64,000 bases of DNA from Pelagibaculum spongiae (GTDB lineage Bacteria > Pseudomonadota > Gammaproteobacteria > Enterobacterales > Pelagibaculaceae). The stretch lies in NCBI RefSeq assembly GCF_003097315.1, contig NZ_QDDL01000001.1, positions 1,321,236 to 1,385,235 of the forward strand, in the 5' to 3' direction. The notes under the pieces were generated by a model. That model worked only from the letters and a program-made list of their open reading frames with translations, ran no database searches and was not told where the DNA came from. This document shows positions 1-10,779 of the stretch, piece after piece. The position numbers and the translations under genes are program-made. Each line of letters starts with the position of its first letter. Position 1 is the first letter of the stretch.

Positions 1-151
1 TGTATGTCATAAAGAGCCAGGATGGCGGTATGACGACTTACAGGGATGTAATGTATGTCATAAAGAGCCAGGATGGCGGTATGACGATTTACAGGGATGT
101 AATGTATGTCATAAAGAGCCAGGATGGCGGTTCAATGATTTAGAGCGATGG
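1..151. repeat. 51-bp tandem direct repeats
   Basis: Two full 51-bp units (1-51 and 52-102) differ at one base. A third unit begins at 103, keeps the first 29 bases (103-131) and then diverges. The units contain AAAGAGCCAGGATGGCGGT. The array may continue to the left of the window. It is non-coding as far as I can see, and the 160 bases between it and eutA hold no recognisable gene. Confidence 0.9.
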
Positions 152-311
152 TATTACGCCCATCAATAGATACCGTAAAAAAACCGCTATCGCTCAAATC
201 AAACTCTTGACCACAAATCCCAACATTATTGATATAAGACCGCTAATCATTCTCAATCCAGCGCGATAATTCTGCTTATAATTTCTTCGCGGCATATCTG
301 ACTCAATCCTT

Positions 312-1832
312 ATGAAACAGAAAATTCTTAGCGCCGGCATCGACATTGGCACCTCGACCACTCAATTAGTATTCACAGAGATGTCTTTAGAAAACGTTTC
401 TCCCGGGGCGATGATCCCCAAGGTTGAAATTGTCGGGCGTGAAGTATTGTTCCGCAGCCAAGTACATTTCACTCCGCTCATTTCCCATCACCAGATAGAT
501 GCGATAAAAGTCGCCGCGCTAATTGGCAATGAATTTGAAAAAGCCGGCATTCACCCCGATGACATTGATACCGGCGCAGTGATTATTACCGGCGAAACAG
601 CCCGCAAAGAAAACGCCCGTGAAGTTGCAGATATGTTGTCTAACTTTGCTGGAGATTTTGTAGTGGCGACCGCCGGGCCAGACCTAGAAAGTATTATTGC
701 CGGCAAAGGCGCTGGCGCAGCCAAATATTCTGATGACCAAAACTGCCTAGTCGCCAACCTCGACATTGGTGGTGGTACTACCAATATTGCGGTGTTTGAC
801 CATGGCAATGTGCTCGATACTACTTGCCTTGATATTGGCGGGCGACTGATGCGCTTTGAACCAAGCAATAGCACCCACCATAAAACCATTGCTTATATCT
901 CAGACAAATTACAACAACTGGCCAGCAGCATCGGTTTGAATTTAAATGCGGGCGATCTAATTTCTCGCACTGAAATCGACAAAGTAGTTCAGCGCATGAC
1001 CGGCATTCTCGAAGAAGTGATGGGCTTTAAAACAGAATCGCCACAACTGTCATTAATGCTTAGTCGAACTTCTGACCTCAATCGAGATTGGAAATTAGAT
1101 TATCTTTCTGCCTCTGGCGGTGTTGCGGTTCATATTTACGATCAACCCGATCAAACCCAAGAAGTGGTCGCCACCGACGAGTTTGCTTATCACGATATCG
1201 GCATTTTACTCGGCCAGTCGATTAAAAAATCACTGCTCCTAAGCCAGGTAAAATCTTTTTGTCCGGCAGAAACCTTACGGGCAACGGTGATCGGCGCGGG
1301 TTCTCACGCCACGGATATTTCTGGTAGTACCATCAGTTTTTCCCGTGATGTGTTCCCGCTGATTAATGTACCGGTACTTCGATTAACCGACGAAGATGAA
1401 CAATTATCGCTACCAGAAATGGCTCGGGTAATTGAAAAGAAACTCAGCTGGTTTAATTTGGCAGATGTTTCAGACCAACAAGCCGCTAACCAAAAAAACG
1501 GTACACAGAAAACCAGTGCGCAACATGTTGCACTGGCATTTAAAGGGCCAAAAAATCCGTCATTCCCATTTATCCAACAATTGGCTGATACCATCATCGA
1601 TGGCATGCAACAAATGATTAAGCTGCCACAGCCTTTAATTGTCATTCTGGAAAATGACTTCGGCAAAGTGCTGGGGCAAACTCTGGAGGCCAAATTGGGT
1701 TATGGCACTAAAGACGTTATCTGCCTCGATTGTATCGACGTCAGTGATGGTGGCTATATCGATATCGGCAAACCATTGGCTGATGACAAGGTGCTGCCAG
1801 TGATTGTTAAGACGTTGGTGTTTGGGTATTAA
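312..1832 (+). CDS. eutA: Ethanolamine ammonia-lyase reactivating factor EutA
   Basis: A 506-residue protein of the EutA family, an actin-fold (ASKHA) ATPase-like chaperone that reactivates B12-dependent ethanolamine ammonia-lyase by releasing damaged cobalamin. The N-terminal phosphate-binding motif [13 protein letters not shown] (about residues 9-21), [11 protein letters not shown] and the second phosphate motif [14 protein letters not shown] are all visible. The length is slightly above the enterobacterial form. In other genomes eutA normally sits directly before eutB and eutC. Here neither follows, and the next gene is convergent and overlaps its last 26 bases. It is therefore an orphan in this window, and its enzyme must be encoded elsewhere if it is functional. 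The cell location would be cytoplasmic. Confidence 0.93.
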   Translation: MKQKILSAGIDIGTSTTQLVFTEMSLENVSPGAMIPKVEIVGREVLFRSQVHFTPLISHHQIDAIKVAALIGNEFEKAGIHPDDIDTGAVIITGETARKENAREVADMLSNFAGDFVVATAGPDLESIIAGKGAGAAKYSDDQNCLVANLDIGGGTTNIAVFDHGNVLDTTCLDIGGRLMRFEPSNSTHHKTIAYISDKLQQLASSIGLNLNAGDLISRTEIDKVVQRMTGILEEVMGFKTESPQLSLMLSRTSDLNRDWKLDYLSASGGVAVHIYDQPDQTQEVVATDEFAYHDIGILLGQSIKKSLLLSQVKSFCPAETLRATVIGAGSHATDISGSTISFSRDVFPLINVPVLRLTDEDEQLSLPEMARVIEKKLSWFNLADVSDQQAANQKNGTQKTSAQHVALAFKGPKNPSFPFIQQLADTIIDGMQQMIKLPQPLIVILENDFGKVLGQTLEAKLGYGTKDVICLDCIDVSDGGYIDIGKPLADDKVLPVIVKTLVFGY

Positions 1833-2148
1833 TCTCATCAGGATAGATTTCATCAGGATAGATTTCATCATAAATATCCAACGCCCACTTCTTGGTTTTG
1901 CTGACAAGCACCAACAAGGTAGTTTCTATGGCGAGAAAAACAAACGCTAGCCAAGGTGCGTTACCATCCTGAGCAAAGTTAAAGCTAATAGACCCATTAA
2001 ATATCATGGAAGCGATAGAGGTTAAAGGTACCACCAGAACTACCAGCAAAAATGCGATTAACAATGATGTACTGATTTTCAGCAATTGCTCTGCATGAGC
2101 TTCCTTTGCTCGAAGGCTTCTTTTTTTGTTCTTCATTTTTCTTCTCAA
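1807..2148 (-). CDS. Small two-helix membrane protein, unknown
   Basis: A 113-residue protein that I do not recognise. The N-terminus is very basic ([16 protein letters not shown]), followed by two hydrophobic segments at about residues 29-52 and 68-84. The C-terminus is acidic and holds a duplicated YPDEI unit, which comes from a short tandem repeat in the DNA at about 1838-1872. The gene converges on eutA and overlaps its 3' end by 26 bases. Met5 (2136) is an alternative start. It is probably a real inner-membrane protein, but its function is unknown. Confidence 0.55.
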   Translation of the reverse strand: MRRKMKNKKRSLRAKEAHAEQLLKISTSLLIAFLLVVLVVPLTSIASMIFNGSISFNFAQDGNAPWLAFVFLAIETTLLVLVSKTKKWALDIYDEIYPDEIYPDEINTQTPTS

Positions 2149-2397
2149 AATCTTAAAGATACACTGCAGCTCTTGTGGCTAACTACCACAAGATCCTACA
2201 GAGATTACTTTTACACTTCTCTCAAAGCAAATACTTCTCTTACACCATTCAACACCCATATCATTTTGTTGTATCTGCTCAATTTTCACCGCTTTCGCTG
2301 TTTTTACCATTATCAATGTTGGTTCAGCCAAGGCAATTAACAAATTCGGCGCTATATTAGATGGCAAACTATAACAATAAGCCGTCAGGAGCTGCAT

Positions 2398-3858
2398 ATG
2401 CGATTTCCACTAGCGATCACTGCGAGCATGATCGCACTCTCAATATCCATCCCCGGTATTAGTTACGCTGCCGTAGACACCAGTACTCTGCCAGAACATG
2501 TTTGGCTGAAATCCTATACCGAGTCATTCAACCGCATGTGGTACTCAGCTGCGCGAGATGGCCAGATATTTATCAAACCTAATTACTGGCAAAGCGGCTT
2601 AATGGGAAACTGGCAGCAACTGGAATTGCCAAAAGATTTAGCCGGTGATGTTCAGGAAATCTCCTCAGATGACGAATACATCGTGGCGATAGATAGCGAG
2701 CAACGTATCTGGACCATGAAAAAAGGCTTAAAAGATGATCCATCTAAATTTACCTGGACCAAGCGCTGGGGCCCTCCCTTCTGGCTAGGTAGCGGTATGA
2801 AAATGCCTGAAAAATATCTGGACTGGGATGTTAGCTATCTGACCCCTTCAGAGGATAAGCATCACGTCGATACCGCAGGCAATCCACAATGGATCGGTAC
2901 CGGCGTTACCAGTATTTATGCTGTTTATGATGACCAACAAAGAATCAGCCTGCTCGACCCTTGGCTGCCCAGCGACTACAGCTATGAAGTGTGCGGGCCG
3001 CTAAGAGGCAAGTTCAAAATGACCAGCCTTTCTACCAGTGGCTCGGGCATTATGGTGATGAATAAATATGGTGATATTTTCAGCCGGATTTATGATTTTG
3101 ATATTGCCGGTTCTGATTGGGTATTCTTTCGCTACAGCTGGGAAGATCAACGCGGTGTGAAAAATCCTGCCCGGCAACTACCCGCTCCTGACTGGATTCA
3201 TCAGCCCAAAATTAATGGCACCATTACCGATGAAATCACCATTCACAAAGTCGGTATTGGCGCGGTTTATCGCACCATGCGCATTGAAGGACAAGATGAG
3301 CTGGGCAATAGCGGTTTTTGGGAAAAAGATATTAACCTGATGGCTGCTACCGACTGGACTTTTAAAGTCACTGGCCAGCCCTTGAAAGGAAAGATTATCG
3401 ACAACCGTCCGGGTGATACCACTGAATTAACACTGGGCGATAACGAAGATCTGGATTACTTCAAAAACAGCGGTACGTTAAAAGCCCGCATGGCTGGCAT
3501 TAACTGGACAGCCGAGCTTTCAGGCTTTAACGCTTTTTGTTCTCCGGCAGATATGACCATTACCCTGAAAGACAAATCAGGCAATGAAGAAATTCTGCCT
3601 TTAATTCTGCACAGCACCGACGGTATGCGTCAGTTTAAAAAAGAACGCGGCATTACCGATAAAACCTGGAGCCAGATGGGTGCAATCGAAGTACCGCAGC
3701 ATGTACTGGACAATTTGGAAGACACCCCATTAACCAGTAAATTTTTGTCGATGTATTTAATGAAAAAGCGCTTTACTAAAATACAATTAAAGCTAAAAAC
3801 TGGTCAGGTACGAGTAGAGCGACTGGGTAGCGGTTTAAATTGGGTGTTTAAGCAGTAA
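2398..3858 (+). CDS. Secreted protein of unknown function
   Basis: A 486-residue protein with a clear Sec signal peptide (residues 1 to about 25, ending SYA-A) and an AGGAG ribosome site 8 bases before the ATG. The mature part is rich in Trp, Asp and Gly and has recurring strands such as YIVAIDSEQRIWTM, ISLLDPWLP and MVMNKYGDIFSRIYDF. These suggest a beta-rich, possibly propeller-like fold in the first 250 residues. No catalytic motif is recognisable. It is followed at once by a terminator and so is probably transcribed alone. I expect a periplasmic or exported protein and cannot assign a family. Confidence 0.75.
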   Translation: MRFPLAITASMIALSISIPGISYAAVDTSTLPEHVWLKSYTESFNRMWYSAARDGQIFIKPNYWQSGLMGNWQQLELPKDLAGDVQEISSDDEYIVAIDSEQRIWTMKKGLKDDPSKFTWTKRWGPPFWLGSGMKMPEKYLDWDVSYLTPSEDKHHVDTAGNPQWIGTGVTSIYAVYDDQQRISLLDPWLPSDYSYEVCGPLRGKFKMTSLSTSGSGIMVMNKYGDIFSRIYDFDIAGSDWVFFRYSWEDQRGVKNPARQLPAPDWIHQPKINGTITDEITIHKVGIGAVYRTMRIEGQDELGNSGFWEKDINLMAATDWTFKVTGQPLKGKIIDNRPGDTTELTLGDNEDLDYFKNSGTLKARMAGINWTAELSGFNAFCSPADMTITLKDKSGNEEILPLILHSTDGMRQFKKERGITDKTWSQMGAIEVPQHVLDNLEDTPLTSKFLSMYLMKKRFTKIQLKLKTGQVRVERLGSGLNWVFKQ

Positions 3859-3863
3859 AATAC

Positions 3864-3895
3864 AAATGGCTGAAACTTCTGTTTCAGCCATTTTT
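3864..3895 (+). terminator. Rho-independent terminator
   Basis: A 13-bp stem AAATGGCTGAAAC / GTTTCAGCCATTT with a TTCT loop and a T run, 5 bases after the stop of the secreted protein gene. Confidence 0.9.
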
Positions 3896-4063
3896 CTGGC
3901 AAGAATCACTAAATATGAAATTTAAGATGAAAAAACTGCAGCCAATTAGAAACAACTCCTGAAATATAACCGAGGAAACAGCCTGAGCATTTAGTTTTTA
4001 TTTTACCATTAAATGCTTTACCTAAAAACCTTCTAACAAACACAAGATATGGAGTAAAAATCA

Positions 4064-4807
4064 ATGGAATGGGAAGTTTGGAGCAATTGGATGGTTGCCG
4101 TCTTCGAAGCGCTTACTAATGCCGGATGGAGTGCTATTTCTGCTATTTCAACCTTTTTGGCTGTCTTGGTTGCACTGTTTGGGCCTGCGTATTACAAACG
4201 AAGAAATGAAAAAATCCTTAAGCAGCGGTTCTACTCCGAACTTCAGCATTCAATATGTGAATACAAACATTGGATTGAAGATGTCGCCAATGCTTCTGCC
4301 AATATTCGAATGCTACCAAAATCAACATTGCTAATATCTGAAACCAAGACGTTAATCCACAATGAAGCTAGCCTGTGGCCATTGTTTGGCAGCGATGAAA
4401 TTTTGGCCATGAAGGCATATGAAAAAATGCAAAAACGAATCATACTTTTGGGTGAGAAGTTAATGAGTCAAATCAATGATGAAAGGCATGAAGAAGATCT
4501 TTATCATAGCGTTGGCTACGGTGATGAAATACTTCAGCCGCTGATTAATAACATTCATCTTAGCATGAGAATGATTAAGCTAATTGACGCCATTGTTCAC
4601 AAAAGAAGTAAGCTCGAGCTCAAAAAAATTGATACTCACATCACCGGTAACGAGCTTAAAAGCCACCTATCATCAAATAAAATCCTTCACGCCTTTTTAA
4701 TTAGAGAAGACGAAATAACTCATGACAAAATAAAATACAAAAATCTTCTTAACGACGAGCATTTTCAAACCATCATAAGGCAACGAGAAGAAGAAATCAG
4801 AGTTTAA
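4064..4807 (+). CDS. N-terminally membrane-anchored protein, unknown
   Basis: A 247-residue protein with GGAG about 9 bases before the ATG. A single hydrophobic segment (about residues 19-43) is followed by a positive stop-transfer stretch, YYKRRNEKILKQR. A cytoplasmic, largely helical and charged domain of about 200 residues follows. No motif is recognisable. The gene stands alone between a terminator and the convergent mogA. It is more AT-rich than its neighbours. The function is unknown. Confidence 0.7.
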   Translation: MEWEVWSNWMVAVFEALTNAGWSAISAISTFLAVLVALFGPAYYKRRNEKILKQRFYSELQHSICEYKHWIEDVANASANIRMLPKSTLLISETKTLIHNEASLWPLFGSDEILAMKAYEKMQKRIILLGEKLMSQINDERHEEDLYHSVGYGDEILQPLINNIHLSMRMIKLIDAIVHKRSKLELKKIDTHITGNELKSHLSSNKILHAFLIREDEITHDKIKYKNLLNDEHFQTIIRQREEEIRV

Positions 4808-4923
4808 ATACTTTGCCAATAACATCAAAGAAAGCACCTTAAAACTTGGCTGATGAAACTATCCTTTGCTGACCCGCCCCAGCAAGCCTTTATATTCCTA
4901 CTGGAGCTTTTTATACTTAATAA

Positions 4924-5457
4924 TTATTTTGCTTTAGGCCGGAATGGTTTAATAACTGATGCATCACACTCCAGATACGGCCCGTCCATTAAATCAATAC
5001 AATAAGGAATCGCAGGGAATACCGCATCCAGACACTCACGAATGGATTTAGGCTTGCCAGGTAAATTGACAATTAAAGAACTGCCACGCAACCCTGCAGT
5101 TTGACGAGATAAAATGGCGGTCGGCACAAACTTTAAAGACTCAGTTCGCATCAATTCACCAAACCCGGGCATCATACGATCACAAACCGCTTCAGTCGCT
5201 TCAGGCGTCACATCACGCTTGGCCGGGCCAGTTCCTCCGGTGGTTACCACCAAACAGCAGTTATCTTCATCTACCATTTTCTTTAGCATAGCTTCGATCT
5301 GATCCTGTTCATCAGGAATCACCTGATACACCGGCTGCCACTCAGAAGTTAAGTAATCATTGAGGGTATTGATGATCGCCTGACCCGAAATATCCTCATA
5401 TTCACCACGGCTTGCACGATCACTCACCGTCACAATACCAATTTTTGCTGCAGACAT
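4924..5457 (-). CDS. mogA: Molybdopterin adenylyltransferase MogA
   Basis: A 177-residue member of the MogA/MoaB family, which adenylates molybdopterin before molybdate insertion in molybdenum-cofactor synthesis. The MPT-binding signature TTGGTGPAKRDVTPEA is present, together with the SLIVNLPGKPKSIREC segment near the C-terminus. I chose MSAAKIGIVTVSDRAS as the start because family members begin there and a GGAG lies about 10 bases upstream. An in-frame extension to 5490 would only add a hydrophobic leader. It is a cytoplasmic enzyme. No other cofactor gene is adjacent; moeB lies at 34.6 kb. Confidence 0.93.
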   Translation of the reverse strand: MSAAKIGIVTVSDRASRGEYEDISGQAIINTLNDYLTSEWQPVYQVIPDEQDQIEAMLKKMVDEDNCCLVVTTGGTGPAKRDVTPEATEAVCDRMMPGFGELMRTESLKFVPTAILSRQTAGLRGSSLIVNLPGKPKSIRECLDAVFPAIPYCIDLMDGPYLECDASVIKPFRPKAK

Positions 5458-5536
5458 TATTATCAAACTCCAAATAAAGAAGATACTCACAGGGCTGTAA
5501 GTTACCCTTTCGATCTTTAACCACTCTTAACCAAGA

Positions 5537-6607
5537 TCATTTATCAGAATTAATTACATCAGCCAACATACCCACAGAGATCGCGTAAAAGTTCGAACGA
5601 TTCCAGCGCAGAATTACCTGGTAATTATCAAACGTCAGAAAATATCGTGCACCTTCGCGCTCTGACTCTATTAATAACAGCTGAGCCATTTGCGATAAAT
5701 CGGCTTGCATAGTGCCTGGAATAATTACTCCAAGCTCCTGCCACTGAGATAAAGCTTTCCTCTGATCAAGGTACTGCGCTAACAATTCATCAGATAATTT
5801 AATCTGATTTTTATCTAATTCAAAACCCCAGCTGTTATAGGCACCATGAACTAACGATGGATTTTTCCAACCAATCTGTCGTAAATAATTGGCAGACGAT
5901 ACCAGCGCATCAATTTCACTATTCCATAAATCAATGGTGCCGTCGCCATCACCATCTATTGCATATTGGTTGTAAGCCGATGGTAAAAACTGGGTTTGGC
6001 CTATTGCACCCGCCCACGAACCGAGCATTTTATCTTTGGAATAACCAAAGCTTTCCATCATCTGCAGCCCTTGAAACAATTCAGCGGTAAAAAACGCTGA
6101 CCGTCTTGGGTCACATGCCAAAGTCGCTAGACTATCGAGAATTTTAAAATTACCCAGATAACTGCCGAAGTTAGTTTCCAGTCCCCAAAAAGCAATTAAG
6201 TACTCACCCGGAATGCCATATTTTGCTTCTAACTCAGCCAACAGGCTTTGGTGTTTTTTATGCAGGGCTTTAGCTTTATTGATTCGCCACTGGCTCAGCC
6301 GGGGTTTGAGATATTGCTCGAAGGTCAAGGTAAATTCCGGCTGCGCCCGATCCAGTTCCAGCACCTTGGAGATAAACTTCAATTGGGCAATTTGCTGGCG
6401 GGTTTCAGGGGTCAGAACTTGTGCTGGTGGCGACTGCTCCAGCTGTTTTAAACAAACAGGAAATGCTTGCCGAGCTTGATGGATAGAAGGCAGCTCAGTC
6501 GGATTGTTTTGCTGTGCTTGCGCTACTGGCAAGCTTTGCATCGCAACGACAACTGCAACAGCTAATCCAAAGATGCGCATTAACCAGCCTGACTTGCTGC
6601 AACCCAT
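5537..6607 (-). CDS. Lytic murein transglycosylase, MltB family
   Basis: A 356-residue periplasmic transglycosylase that cleaves peptidoglycan to 1,6-anhydro products. The segment YGIPGEYLIAFWGLETNFG holds the expected catalytic Glu. SWAGAIGQTQFLPSAY and the DGDGDGTIDLW segment are hallmarks of the MltB (SLT_2) group. A signal peptide is visible (MRIFGLAVAVVVAMQSLPVAQA). The start at 6607 is preferred over 6640 because AAGGAG lies 6-7 bases upstream of it. No lipobox Cys follows the signal, so it is probably soluble rather than a lipoprotein. It stands alone downstream of a long non-coding stretch. Confidence 0.9.
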   Translation of the reverse strand: MGCSKSGWLMRIFGLAVAVVVAMQSLPVAQAQQNNPTELPSIHQARQAFPVCLKQLEQSPPAQVLTPETRQQIAQLKFISKVLELDRAQPEFTLTFEQYLKPRLSQWRINKAKALHKKHQSLLAELEAKYGIPGEYLIAFWGLETNFGSYLGNFKILDSLATLACDPRRSAFFTAELFQGLQMMESFGYSKDKMLGSWAGAIGQTQFLPSAYNQYAIDGDGDGTIDLWNSEIDALVSSANYLRQIGWKNPSLVHGAYNSWGFELDKNQIKLSDELLAQYLDQRKALSQWQELGVIIPGTMQADLSQMAQLLLIESEREGARYFLTFDNYQVILRWNRSNFYAISVGMLADVINSDK

Positions 6608-7075
6608 TCTGTGCTCCTTGCTTTGTTCAATAATACCCATACTAATGGTTTAACCGCGTAGCTTGACATAGAGCCTACGGCGAAATGCAACTTTCGGGGA
6701 TCGCGATAAATGCCCTGCAAACAATATGTCGCTGTTGTCGTTCACAACAAACACTGGATTTTATTGTGCCATGGTCATGTTGGTTTTCGCCTGTGGCTCT
6801 AATCAACCTACAGTTTCATTGGCCAATAGCTAATCCGAGCTAATCGCTATAAATCAGACCGCAAGCGATTACCCTCACCTGCTTTTCTCGATAGCCATGT
6901 CTCACAGGGTAAATCATCGGTTTGATTCAAATGACCAAATCCTCATAAATCAGACCGCAAGCTATTACCCTCACCTGCTTTTCTCGATAGAATGCCGGGT
7001 TTGATTCTTCACGGTGAACGGCGGGTAATTTTGGCCCGGTTGTACGCCCGACTTACCTAATTCGGCGATAAAATC
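6608..7075. other. Non-coding gap upstream of valS
   Basis: 468 bases between divergent mltB-type and valS genes with no convincing ORF. It holds a 46-bp direct repeat (annotated separately) and presumably the promoters for both genes. No T-box-like leader was recognised. Confidence 0.6.
6849..6990. repeat. 46-bp direct repeat pair upstream of valS
   Basis: The copies at 6849-6894 and 6945-6990 differ at one base and are spaced 96 bases apart. Both begin ATAAATCAGACCGCAAGC and end TGCTTTTCTCGATAG. They lie in the valS upstream region, with the second ending 85 bases before the valS ATG. Confidence 0.9.
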
Positions 7076-9934
7076 ATGGATAAGACCTACAACCCCAGCG
7101 CGATTGAGCGCAAATGGTACGACAACTGGGAACAAGCGAAGCATTTTGCACCTTCCGGTGAAGGCAAACCTTACAGCATCATGATCCCGCCACCGAATGT
7201 CACCGGCAGCCTGCACATGGGTCACGCCTTCCAGCAAACCATTATGGATGCCTTGATCCGTCATAAGCGTATGGATGGTCATAACACTTTATGGCAAGTC
7301 GGTACCGACCACGCTGGCATCGCAACTCAAATGGTTGTTGAACGCAAGCTAGCCGCGGAAGAACAAAAAACTCGCCATGACCTGGGCCGTGAAAAATTCC
7401 TCGAAAAAGTTTGGGACTGGAAAGACCAGTCTGGCGGTACGATTACCGGCCAAATGCGTCGCTTGGGCGCTTCTGTTGATTGGGACACCGAACGTTTCAC
7501 TATGGACGACGGTTTTTATAAAGCAGTTCAAGAAGTATTTGTTCGTCTGTATGAAGATGATCTGATTTATCGCGGCAAGCGCTTGGTCAACTGGGATCCG
7601 AAATTGCACACCGCAATTTCTGACCTAGAAGTAGAAAATACCGAAGAAAAAGGTTTCTTCTGGCACCTGCGTTATCCGCTGGCTGACGGTGAGAAAACAG
7701 CGGAAGGTAAAGATTACCTGATTGTTGCCACTACCCGTCCTGAGACCATGTTGGGTGATACTGCGGTTGCGGTGAATAGCAAAGATCCTCGCTATCAAAG
7801 CCTGATCGGTAAATTTATTGAATTGCCATTAGTTGGCCGTCGCATTCCGATTATTGCTGACGAACATGCCGATATGGAAAAAGGCTCCGGTTGCGTAAAA
7901 ATCACCCCTGCACATGACTTTAATGACTATATGGTTGGCCGTCGCAATAAACTGCCAATGATTAATATCATGACAGTCGATGCAGCGATTCGTGCCGAAG
8001 CTGAAATTTTCGATTTTGAAGGCAAAGAATCTGAAGCCTACCCAGCCGTAATGCCTGAAGCTTACGCCGGCATGGACCGTTTCGATGCCCGTAAGGCAAT
8101 TGTTGCTGATTTCGACAAACTCGGCCTGCTGGAAAAAGTTGAAGACCACGTATTAATGGCACCACGCGGTGACCGTTCCGGTTTGATTATTGAACCACTG
8201 CTGACAGACCAATGGTTTGTTGATGCGAAAACCCTCGCCAAACCAGCTGTTGAAGCGGTTGAAAACGGCGATATTAAATTTGTACCACAGCAGTACGAAA
8301 ATATGTACAACAGCTGGATGAATGATATCCAAGACTGGTGCATTTCTCGTCAGTTGTGGTGGGGTCATCGGATTCCTGCTTGGTATGACAATGAAGGCAA
8401 TATTTATGTTGGCCGTAACGAAGACGAAGTTCGCGCCAAACATAATATCGACGCTGGCGTTGAATTAAATCAAGACCCAGACGTTCTAGATACCTGGTTC
8501 AGTTCTGCATTATGGACCTTCGGTACTCAGGGCTGGCCAGAAATGAACGAGCGTGTGAAGCAATTTGCCGCTTCTGACGTATTGGTTACCGGCTTTGACA
8601 TCATTTTCTTCTGGGTTGCCCGAATGATTATGATGACCATGCATTTTATGAAGGACGAAGACGGCAAGCCGCAAGTTCCTTTTAAAACGGTTTATGTCAC
8701 TGGTTTGATCCGCGATGAGCAGGGTCAGAAAATGTCCAAGTCCAAGGGCAACGTACTTGACCCATTGGATATGATTGATGGCATCGACCTAGATACATTG
8801 CTGGAAAAACGCACCGGCAATATGATGCAGCCACAATTAGCGAAGAAAATTGCCGACAGCACAAACCGTCAGTTCCCTGATGGTATTGAGCCACACGGCA
8901 CTGATGCATTGCGCTTTACCTTAGCTGCGCTGGCATCTACCGGTCGTGATATCAACTGGGATATGAAACGCCTAGAAGGCTATCGCAACTTTACCAACAA
9001 GCTATGGAATGCCGCCCGTTATGTATTAACCAACACTGAAGGTCAGGATTGCGGCCAAAACGGCGAAACGGTTGAATTAACCGCTGCAGATAAGTGGATT
9101 ATTTCACGCCTGCAACAGGTTGAAGCAGAAGTATCTCGTCATTATGAACAGTACCGTTTCGATTTAATGGCGCAAGAGCTGTATGACTTTGTCTGGAACG
9201 AATACTGCAGCTGGTACCTGGAACTGTCCAAGCCGGTATTCTGGGACGAAAACGCGCCGGCAGAACTAGTTCGTGGCACTCGCCGCACTCTGGTTCGTGT
9301 TCTGGAAGCAACCCTGCGTTTGCTGCACCCCATCATGCCTTTCATTACCGAAGAGATCTGGCAAACCGTAGCACCTTTAGCTGGCAAGCAGCTGGCAGAA
9401 GGTGACACCATTATGCTGCAAGCCTTCCCTCAAGCAGATGAAAGCAAAATTGATGCGCAAGCTACTGCTGATATTCAATGGTGCCAGCAGGTCATCACAT
9501 CTATTCGTAACATTCGCGGTGAAATGAATATTTCCCCAGCGAAGAAAGTGCCGCTGATTTTAAAAGCGGGTAGCGATGAAGACCGACGTCGCGTTGAAGC
9601 TTGTGCAATTTACTTAAAGAGCCAAGCCAAGCTGGTATCGATTGAATGGTTAGAAGGTGAAGCGCCTGCCGCTGCAACTGCGGTTGTTGGTGAGTTAGAG
9701 CTGCTATTACCTATGGCTGGTTTAATCGACGTAGATGCTGAATTAAAGCGTCTGGACAAGGAACTGGAAAAGCTAGGTAAGAACATCGCCAAGCTGGAAG
9801 GTAAATTGAACAACCAGGGCTTTATTGCCAAGGCACCTGAAGCGGTGGTTGAAAAAGAACGCAACACATTAGCTGAGCAGAAATCCACTTTGGAAACCCT
9901 GCAACAGCAGCGTGAGACTATTGCGGCGTTGTAA
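7076..9934 (+). CDS. valS: Valyl-tRNA synthetase
   Basis: A 952-residue class I aminoacyl-tRNA synthetase charging tRNA-Val. The HIGH-type motif LHMGH (46-50) lies in [13 protein letters not shown], and the KMSKS loop is present as [14 protein letters not shown]. The CP1 editing domain (about 195-340), the anticodon-binding domain and the C-terminal coiled-coil arm (about 885-952) are all present. The length matches the bacterial enzyme. In many gammaproteobacteria valS follows pepA-holC, but here it stands alone behind a repeat-bearing gap. It ends in a strong terminator. Confidence 0.98.
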   Translation: MDKTYNPSAIERKWYDNWEQAKHFAPSGEGKPYSIMIPPPNVTGSLHMGHAFQQTIMDALIRHKRMDGHNTLWQVGTDHAGIATQMVVERKLAAEEQKTRHDLGREKFLEKVWDWKDQSGGTITGQMRRLGASVDWDTERFTMDDGFYKAVQEVFVRLYEDDLIYRGKRLVNWDPKLHTAISDLEVENTEEKGFFWHLRYPLADGEKTAEGKDYLIVATTRPETMLGDTAVAVNSKDPRYQSLIGKFIELPLVGRRIPIIADEHADMEKGSGCVKITPAHDFNDYMVGRRNKLPMINIMTVDAAIRAEAEIFDFEGKESEAYPAVMPEAYAGMDRFDARKAIVADFDKLGLLEKVEDHVLMAPRGDRSGLIIEPLLTDQWFVDAKTLAKPAVEAVENGDIKFVPQQYENMYNSWMNDIQDWCISRQLWWGHRIPAWYDNEGNIYVGRNEDEVRAKHNIDAGVELNQDPDVLDTWFSSALWTFGTQGWPEMNERVKQFAASDVLVTGFDIIFFWVARMIMMTMHFMKDEDGKPQVPFKTVYVTGLIRDEQGQKMSKSKGNVLDPLDMIDGIDLDTLLEKRTGNMMQPQLAKKIADSTNRQFPDGIEPHGTDALRFTLAALASTGRDINWDMKRLEGYRNFTNKLWNAARYVLTNTEGQDCGQNGETVELTAADKWIISRLQQVEAEVSRHYEQYRFDLMAQELYDFVWNEYCSWYLELSKPVFWDENAPAELVRGTRRTLVRVLEATLRLLHPIMPFITEEIWQTVAPLAGKQLAEGDTIMLQAFPQADESKIDAQATADIQWCQQVITSIRNIRGEMNISPAKKVPLILKAGSDEDRRRVEACAIYLKSQAKLVSIEWLEGEAPAAATAVVGELELLLPMAGLIDVDAELKRLDKELEKLGKNIAKLEGKLNNQGFIAKAPEAVVEKERNTLAEQKSTLETLQQQRETIAAL

Positions 9935-9979
9935 AAACAATCATGCGATAGCGCTTTAGTAAATCGTAACGATTTATTA

Positions 9980-10016
9980 AAAGCCCCGCTACTTAATTGT
10001 GGCGGGGCTTTTTTTA
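9980..10016 (+). terminator. valS terminator
   Basis: A stem AAAGCCCCGC / GCGGGGCTTTTTTT with a short loop, 46 bases after the valS stop. It overlaps the 3' end of the convergent ORF at 9989-10501. Confidence 0.93.
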
Positions 10017-10501
10017 TAAACCAAATAGGCACATTCAATTAACTTAAGCGATAAAGATGATTTGATTCCTACCTCTATCATTGGAACAAGATTCATCTTT
10101 CTCTCTTTAGAAGTTTCCCGCCTCCCTGGCACGACTAACTTCAAATAGGCTTCAGGCTTTATCACCAAAAGAGCCATACTATCATGACGTAAAATATCCA
10201 GAGGATTACACCTTCCCGGCAACCATTCTGGACAATCATCAATTTTTCTATAATCAAAAAAAGAAATACAACCTTTGTTTCTGAAATAGCCATTTGTGTT
10301 GCCAAACCATGACGAGCGGTTTTCTGATAAGTTATTAAGAAAACAACCGCTTTTTTTTATTTCCAAGAGAGATTCCATCGAAGTGACATGAAATACCTTT
10401 CCTTTCATTGCTTCCTTCAACTGCGAGAATGAGTCGATTTCCACGATAACTTCTTCCACAATTCCATCTAGTTTTAAACTCAGAGTAAAAAAGATTAGCA
10501 A
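9989..10501 (-). CDS. Hypothetical protein, possible ART-like fold
   Basis: A 170-residue soluble protein that I do not recognise. Features include VFHVTSMESLLEIKKSGCF near residues 36-54, CISFFDYRKID, and basic C-terminal segments (PGRRETSKERKM). The pattern His-x-Thr, then a helix with I/L-x-x-x-G, resembles the start of DarT/DUF4433-like ADP-ribosyltransferase folds, but the match is weak. The last codons and the stop lie inside the valS terminator hairpin, which is unusual. The true start may be downstream of 10501. Its AT-rich base use suggests transfer. Confidence 0.5.
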   Translation of the reverse strand: MLIFFTLSLKLDGIVEEVIVEIDSFSQLKEAMKGKVFHVTSMESLLEIKKSGCFLNNLSENRSSWFGNTNGYFRNKGCISFFDYRKIDDCPEWLPGRCNPLDILRHDSMALLVIKPEAYLKLVVPGRRETSKERKMNLVPMIEVGIKSSLSLKLIECAYLVYKKSPATIK

Positions 10502-10779
10502 CTCATCATGAAGAACGCCCTAGCAATGTCACTATATCGTCATTCTTGCCTGCATGTATGTTCCGTTGTGTCGATACTTTAATAGATATTTTCTTGTTCT
10601 GTGATTACAGCTTCGTTTGGTGTTCCCTTCCATGGTGCTTGGGTTCCGGCATTCATGCTCGAGATGGCGCAAGGGCTAGCAATTAGCTTCGTAACGCACG
10701 CCTTCCACCACACCGTCATTATTTCCAGGGAGTACATAAATGTACGAGTCAGAGCTCTGGTTAAACAGTTTTCTTCAAG

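Noticed and set aside
1..151. Tandem 51-bp units as a CRISPR array
   Set aside because: Whole units repeat without variable spacers, and no cas genes are present.
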